Assembly: GCF_036271055.1 (NCBI RefSeq) | Contig: NZ_DATBBJ010000043.1 | Coordinates: forward strand, 1-64,000 | Reading direction: 5' to 3' | Length of the DNA stretch: 64,000 nucleotides | Origin: Scandinavium sp036271055 | GTDB lineage: Bacteria; Pseudomonadota; Gammaproteobacteria; Enterobacterales; Enterobacteriaceae | In this document: piece after piece, positions 59,931 to 64,000 of the stretch | Numbering within the stretch: the stretch's first letter is position 1 | Layout of the letters: each line of letters opens with the position of its first letter | Program-made: the position numbers and the translations under genes | The notes under the pieces: model-generated | Databases searched by the model: none | What the model saw: only the letters and a program-made list of their open reading frames with translations | What the model was told of the DNA's origin: nothing

Positions 59931-61300
59931 TGACCGCGCGCCTGACCCGTTGGCTCACTACGCTCGATAATTTCGAGACCAAAATGACGCAGCTTCCGTC
60001 AGTGCGTCGTTACGGACGGCTGACGCGTGCCACCGGGCTGGTTCTGGAAGCGACGGGCCTGCAATTGCCGCTCGGCGCGACCTGCGTGATTGAGCGTCAG
60101 GACGGCGCGGAAACCCGCGAAGTCGAAAGTGAAGTCGTTGGCTTTAACGGTCAGCGCCTGTTTTTGATGCCGCTGGAAGAAGTCGAAGGCATTTTGCCGG
60201 GCGCTCGTGTGTATGCGCGTAATGCGTCTGGCGACGGTTTACAGAGCGGCAAGCAATTACCGCTCGGTCCGGCGCTGCTCGGACGCGTGCTCGACGGCGC
60301 AGGCAAACCGCTTGATGGCCTCCCTGCACCGGACACCACCGAAACCGGCGCGCTGATCACCCAGCCGGTTAACCCGTTGCAGCGTACTGCAATTGAACAC
60401 GTTTTAGATACCGGCGTGCGCCCAATCAACGCCCTGCTCACCGTAGGACGCGGCCAGCGTATGGGCCTGTTCGCCGGTTCCGGCGTCGGCAAAAGCGTGC
60501 TGCTCGGCATGATGGCGCGTTATACGCAGGCCGATGTGATTGTCGTGGGCCTGATCGGCGAGCGTGGCCGCGAAGTAAAAGATTTTATCGAGAACATTCT
60601 CGGGGCCGACGGACGCGCACGTTCGGTGGTGATTGCTGCACCCGCTGACGTTTCGCCTTTATTGCGTATGCAGGGCGCGGCGTATGCCACGCGTATCGCC
60701 GAAGATTTTCGTGACCGCGGTCAGCATGTGTTGCTGATCATGGATTCCCTGACCCGTTATGCGATGGCGCAGCGTGAAATTGCGCTGGCTATCGGTGAGC
60801 CACCGGCGACCAAAGGCTATCCACCGTCGGTATTCGCCAAACTGCCTGCGCTGGTTGAACGCGCCGGGAACGGCATCAGCGGCGGCGGCTCGGTCACCGC
60901 TTTTTATACCGTACTGACGGAGGGTGACGATCAGCAGGATCCGATCGCCGACTCCGCGCGTGCGATCCTTGACGGTCACATTGTGCTGTCCCGCCGTTTG
61001 GCGGAAGCGGGCCATTATCCGGCCATCGACATCGAAGCCTCTATCAGCCGCGCCATGACGTCGCTCATTACTGAGAAACATTACGCGCGGGTAAGAAACT
61101 TCAAACAACTGCTTTCCAGCTTCCAACGTAACCGCGATCTGGTCAGTGTCGGCGCGTATGCCAAAGGCAGCGACCCGATGCTCGACAAAGCGATCGCGTT
61201 ATGGCCGCAGCTGGAAGCGTTTCTGCAACAGGGCATCTTTGAAAAAGCGGATTGGGACGATTCACTCCAGGCACTGGAGCTTATCTTCCCGGTCGCCTGA
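59930..61300 (+). CDS. fliI: FliI, flagellar type III export ATPase
   Basis: Hexameric ATPase related to F1 beta that helps load export substrates. The ATG at 59930 overlaps the fliH stop and gives 456 residues (457 in E. coli). Walker A GLFAGSGVGKSVLLG (about 180), catalytic-type glutamate in LIGERGREV, Walker B LLIMDSLTRYA. It lies in the fliFGHIJK operon. Confidence 0.97.
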   Translation: MTARLTRWLTTLDNFETKMTQLPSVRRYGRLTRATGLVLEATGLQLPLGATCVIERQDGAETREVESEVVGFNGQRLFLMPLEEVEGILPGARVYARNASGDGLQSGKQLPLGPALLGRVLDGAGKPLDGLPAPDTTETGALITQPVNPLQRTAIEHVLDTGVRPINALLTVGRGQRMGLFAGSGVGKSVLLGMMARYTQADVIVVGLIGERGREVKDFIENILGADGRARSVVIAAPADVSPLLRMQGAAYATRIAEDFRDRGQHVLLIMDSLTRYAMAQREIALAIGEPPATKGYPPSVFAKLPALVERAGNGISGGGSVTAFYTVLTEGDDQQDPIADSARAILDGHIVLSRRLAEAGHYPAIDIEASISRAMTSLITEKHYARVRNFKQLLSSFQRNRDLVSVGAYAKGSDPMLDKAIALWPQLEAFLQQGIFEKADWDDSLQALELIFPVA

Positions 61301-61318
61301 CCGCAGGAGTAAACGATC

Positions 61319-61762
61319 ATGGCACAACACGGTGCGTTAGCCACGCTGAAAGAACTGGCCGAAAAAGACGTCGATAGCGCTGCTCTACAATTGGGCGAGA
61401 TGCGACGCGGCTGTCACCAGGCGGAAGAGCAGCTGAAAATGCTGATGGATTACCAGCTTGAGTACCAGAACAACCTCAACAGCAACATGACTGAGGGTAT
61501 GGCAAGCCTGCGCTGGCAGAACTATCAGCAGTTTATTCAGACGCTGGAAAAGGCTATCGATCAGCATCGCCAGCAGTTGTTGCAGTGGAATCGTAAAGTC
61601 GAACAGGCGCTCAACGCCTGGCGCGAGAAAAAGCAGCGTTTGCAGGCATGGCAGACGCTACAGGACAGACAGGCCGCCGAAACGCTGTTGACGGAAAACC
61701 GTCTGGACCAGAAAAAAATGGATGAGTTCGCCCAGCGTGCCACCTTAAGGAAACCCGAATGA
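61319..61762 (+). CDS. fliJ: FliJ, flagellar export protein
   Basis: Stalk-like coiled-coil protein in the FliI ring that connects it to the export gate. 147 residues, as in E. coli, nearly all helical with heptad patterns. It starts MAQHGALATLKELAEKDVD. It lies 18 bp after fliI, and its stop overlaps fliK by 4 bp. Confidence 0.95.
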   Translation: MAQHGALATLKELAEKDVDSAALQLGEMRRGCHQAEEQLKMLMDYQLEYQNNLNSNMTEGMASLRWQNYQQFIQTLEKAIDQHRQQLLQWNRKVEQALNAWREKKQRLQAWQTLQDRQAAETLLTENRLDQKKMDEFAQRATLRKPE

Positions 61763-62985
61763 TTATTCTGCCGAAACTTATCGTCAGTGATGCCGACATC
61801 ACCTCTGCTACACAGACTGGCTTAACCGTCGGAGCCACCGACGGTGCACAGGATTTTTTCGCCCTGCTCTCCGGCGCGATGTCTGGCAAAACCGCTAAAG
61901 ACGGCAAGCTGACGCTGGCCGATCTGCAGGCCGCCAGCCAAACATTACCGCAGGGCGTCGCCAAAACCACGCTCACCAAACTGCTGGCGCAGCAAGGCGA
62001 CGAGCCGACGCCAAAAGTCGATTTGACCACGCTGACCGATGCGCAGTCGGTGTTGAGTGCGCTGACGCCCGAAGCAAAAATCGACGTTGTGAAACAGCTG
62101 ACCAAAGAGCTACAAAAGAGTGACGACAAACCTACTCTTAGTAATGAAGAGATGGCCGGATTAAGCGCGCTGATGGCAATGCTGCCACACACCGCGACCG
62201 CCACAGCTGCACTGCCTGCAACATCGGGCACTGCGACAATTGCCACTGGGGGTACCAGCGTAAAAGGTTTCGCTGATGTAGCCGCAGCAGCAACGGGTGT
62301 CGAAACGGATAAGTCCAGGAAACCCGAGCAATCTGTAAGCAAAGAATTTACGCTCCCGCAGACAACACAAGGGCTGCAAGCGGTTCAAACCACAGATAAC
62401 TCTGCCGGACAGTCTCCATTGGCTGCCGCAGTGGTCGCGAAAGCCGACACCGAGAGCTCGCTGTCTGCCGCGACACCGACGGTAAATATCGCGCCGGTTA
62501 TCAGTAATGCAACCGCAACGGTGAACACACACCCGGTTGTCACCATTAATTCTCAGTTGGGCACACCTGAGTGGCAGCAGAACGTGAGTCAGCACATCAC
62601 CCTGTTTACCCGTCAGGGCCAGCAAACTGCGGAGCTGAAACTGCATCCGGAAAACCTAGGTCCGGTGAATATCACCCTCAAGATTGACGACAATCAGGCG
62701 CAAATCCAGATGGTCTCCGCGCACAGCCATGTTCGCGCCGCGCTGGAAGCGGCTATCCCGATGCTGCGTACTCAGCTTGCCGAAAACGGTATTCAGCTGT
62801 CGCAAAGCAACGTCAGCAGCGAAAGTTTTGCCGGACAACAGCAGCAGTCCACGTTTAATCAGCAATCATCGCAACGTTCGACTGAAGGTCGCGCATTTGC
62901 TGCCGATGATGAAGAGGCCCTGAGCGTTCCCGTTAGCCTGCAAGCACAGGCCCGAGGCAACGGCACCGTCGACACTTTTGCCTAA
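61759..62985 (+). CDS. fliK: FliK, hook-length control protein
   Basis: Secreted ruler that ends hook growth and switches export to filament proteins. 408 residues, longer than E. coli (375) and close to Salmonella (405). A low-complexity Ala/Thr/Ser-rich N-terminal ruler is followed by the conserved C-terminal domain with AELKLHPENLGPVNITLKID and a hydrophobic LRTQLAENGIQLSQSNV segment. It ends the fliFGHIJK unit. Confidence 0.95.
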   Translation: MIILPKLIVSDADITSATQTGLTVGATDGAQDFFALLSGAMSGKTAKDGKLTLADLQAASQTLPQGVAKTTLTKLLAQQGDEPTPKVDLTTLTDAQSVLSALTPEAKIDVVKQLTKELQKSDDKPTLSNEEMAGLSALMAMLPHTATATAALPATSGTATIATGGTSVKGFADVAAAATGVETDKSRKPEQSVSKEFTLPQTTQGLQAVQTTDNSAGQSPLAAAVVAKADTESSLSAATPTVNIAPVISNATATVNTHPVVTINSQLGTPEWQQNVSQHITLFTRQGQQTAELKLHPENLGPVNITLKIDDNQAQIQMVSAHSHVRAALEAAIPMLRTQLAENGIQLSQSNVSSESFAGQQQQSTFNQQSSQRSTEGRAFAADDEEALSVPVSLQAQARGNGTVDTFA

Positions 62986-63105
62986 CGCCAGAGGTAGCAC
63001 GATTATTCCCGTCTTTTCCACCCTTTGAGCTGGACTTAAGTCGGGATAATCACCGGATATAGCAGTACCGAAATAGCTATACCTAATAAAGGAAAGCCGT
63101 AACAG

Positions 63106-63573
63106 ATGACAGACTCCGCGATCACAAAGAAGAGCAAACGCTCAATCTGGATCCCGCTGCTGGTGTTGGTGACACTCGCGGCCTGCGCTACTGCAGGCTA
63201 TAGTTACTGGCGAATGCAGCAACAACCCTCCGCGCATGCGAAAGCTGAGGCACCGCCTCCGCCAGCCCCCGTATTTTTGGCGATGGACACCTTTACGGTG
63301 AATCTGGGCGACGCCGATCGCGTGCTCTACATTGGGATTACGCTGCGTCTTAAAGATGATGCGACCCGCACACGTCTGAACGATTACCTGCCGGAAGTGC
63401 GCAGCCGCCTGCTGCTGCTGTTCTCTCGTCAGGATGCGACCAAATTGGCTACAGATACCGGAAAACAAGACCTGGTAGATGCCATCAAACAGACACTTGC
63501 ACCACCTCTGGTGGCGGGCCAACCGAAGCAGGAAGTGACAGACGTGTTGTATACAGCTTTCATTCTGCGGTAA
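63106..63573 (+). CDS. fliL: FliL, flagellar basal-body-associated protein
   Basis: Single-pass inner-membrane protein near the stator, supporting motor function. 155 residues (154 in E. coli). A basic N-terminus precedes a transmembrane helix (about 13-32), a Pro-rich linker, and a periplasmic stomatin-like domain (FTVNLGDADRVLYIGITLRL). It lies 120 bp after fliK. That gap has the near-inverted repeat GATTATTCCCG / CGGGATAATC and probably holds the fliLMNOPQR promoter, though no box is clear. Confidence 0.95.
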   Translation: MTDSAITKKSKRSIWIPLLVLVTLAACATAGYSYWRMQQQPSAHAKAEAPPPPAPVFLAMDTFTVNLGDADRVLYIGITLRLKDDATRTRLNDYLPEVRSRLLLLFSRQDATKLATDTGKQDLVDAIKQTLAPPLVAGQPKQEVTDVLYTAFILR

Positions 63574-63577
63574 TCCC

Positions 63578-64000
63578 ATGGGCGACAGTATTCTTTCTCA
63601 GGCCGAAATTGATGCGCTGCTGAACGGCGACAGCGACAAGAGTGACGAACCCCAAGCCGGTACGCCCGGCGAAGGTGACATTCGTCCCTATGATCCCAAC
63701 ACCCAGCGTCGCGTGGTGCGCGAGCGCTTGCAGGCGCTGGAAATCATCAACGAGCGTTTTGCACGTCAGTTTCGTATGGGGCTGTTTAACCTGCTGCGTC
63801 GTAGCCCGGATATTACCGTCGGCGCGATCCGCATTCAGCCCTATCACGAGTTTGCCCGTAACCTGCCGGTGCCGACCAACCTTAACCTGATTCACCTGAA
63901 ACCTTTGCGTGGCACAGGTCTGTTCGTGTTTTCACCAAGCCTGGTGTTTATAGCGGTCGACAACCTGTTCGGCGGTGATGGGCGTTTCCCAACCAAAGTG
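63578..64000 (+). CDS. fliM: FliM, flagellar switch protein (3' end outside window)
   Basis: Switch protein that receives phospho-CheY. The first 141 residues are present (334 in E. coli). The CheY-binding N-terminus GDSILSQAEIDALLNG is intact, and the middle domain begins with RRVVRERLQALEIINERFARQFR and continues to GGDGRFPTKV at the window edge. It starts 4 bp after fliL. Confidence 0.96.
   Translation, partial: MGDSILSQAEIDALLNGDSDKSDEPQAGTPGEGDIRPYDPNTQRRVVRERLQALEIINERFARQFRMGLFNLLRRSPDITVGAIRIQPYHEFARNLPVPTNLNLIHLKPLRGTGLFVFSPSLVFIAVDNLFGGDGRFPTKV

Overview
The window is a piece of an Enterobacteriaceae chromosome. Most genes match Escherichia coli K-12 genes in length, key residues and order: cheY-cheB-cheR-tap-tar, cheW-cheA-motB-motA, flhCD, uspC, otsAB, araFGH, ftnB, yecJ, yecR, ftnA, tyrP, yecA, tRNA Leu-Cys-Gly, pgsA, uvrC, uvrY, yecF, sdiA, the tcy/dcyD cystine genes, fliZ, fliA, fliC, fliDST, amyA, yedD and fliEFGHIJKLM. 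It is not E. coli itself. The accessory genes and the protein differences suggest a relative such as Enterobacter, Lelliottia or a neighbouring genus. The sequence alone does not fix the species.

Layout. 1-17 kb: chemotaxis and motor genes on the minus strand with the flhDC master regulator, split by a five-gene archaic (Csu-type) chaperone-usher pilus operon between cheW and tar. 17-24 kb: uspC, trehalose synthesis (otsBA) and the arabinose ABC importer (araFGH). 24-35 kb: a mosaic in which the conserved genes ftnB, yecJ, yecR, ftnA and tyrP alternate with accessory genes (DJ-1 protein, Dcu dicarboxylate transporter, DHA2 exporter, RpiB-like isomerase, membrane HD-GYP protein). 35-45 kb: yecA, three tRNA genes, pgsA, uvrC-uvrY, yecF, sdiA, and the cystine/D-cysteine genes leading into fliZ-fliA. 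46-53 kb: a 1138-residue methyltransferase-TPR-GT41 fusion between fliA and a very short flagellin gene, then fliDST. 53-56 kb: amyA, yedD, a broken DUF421 gene and its apparent partner. 56-64 kb: fliE, then fliFGHIJKLM in the other direction. Both window edges cut genes (cheY loses only two bases of its stop codon; fliM is incomplete).

Regulation visible in the sequence. FlhDC class 3 (sigma-28) promoters are clear before tar, fliC and fliD, and a good -10 lies before fliA. A consensus CRP site lies upstream of flhDC, and a second one lies upstream of the pilus operon. Two TyrR boxes overlap the tyrP promoter. Many genes are separated by recognisable intrinsic terminators or REP-like palindromes.

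The most unusual items are the methyltransferase-glycosyltransferase fusion next to the small flagellin, the pilus operon placed inside the chemotaxis cluster with the tar promoter kept intact, the DUF421 remnant beside its likely partner gene, and a 14-bp hairpin that buries the amyA ribosome binding site.
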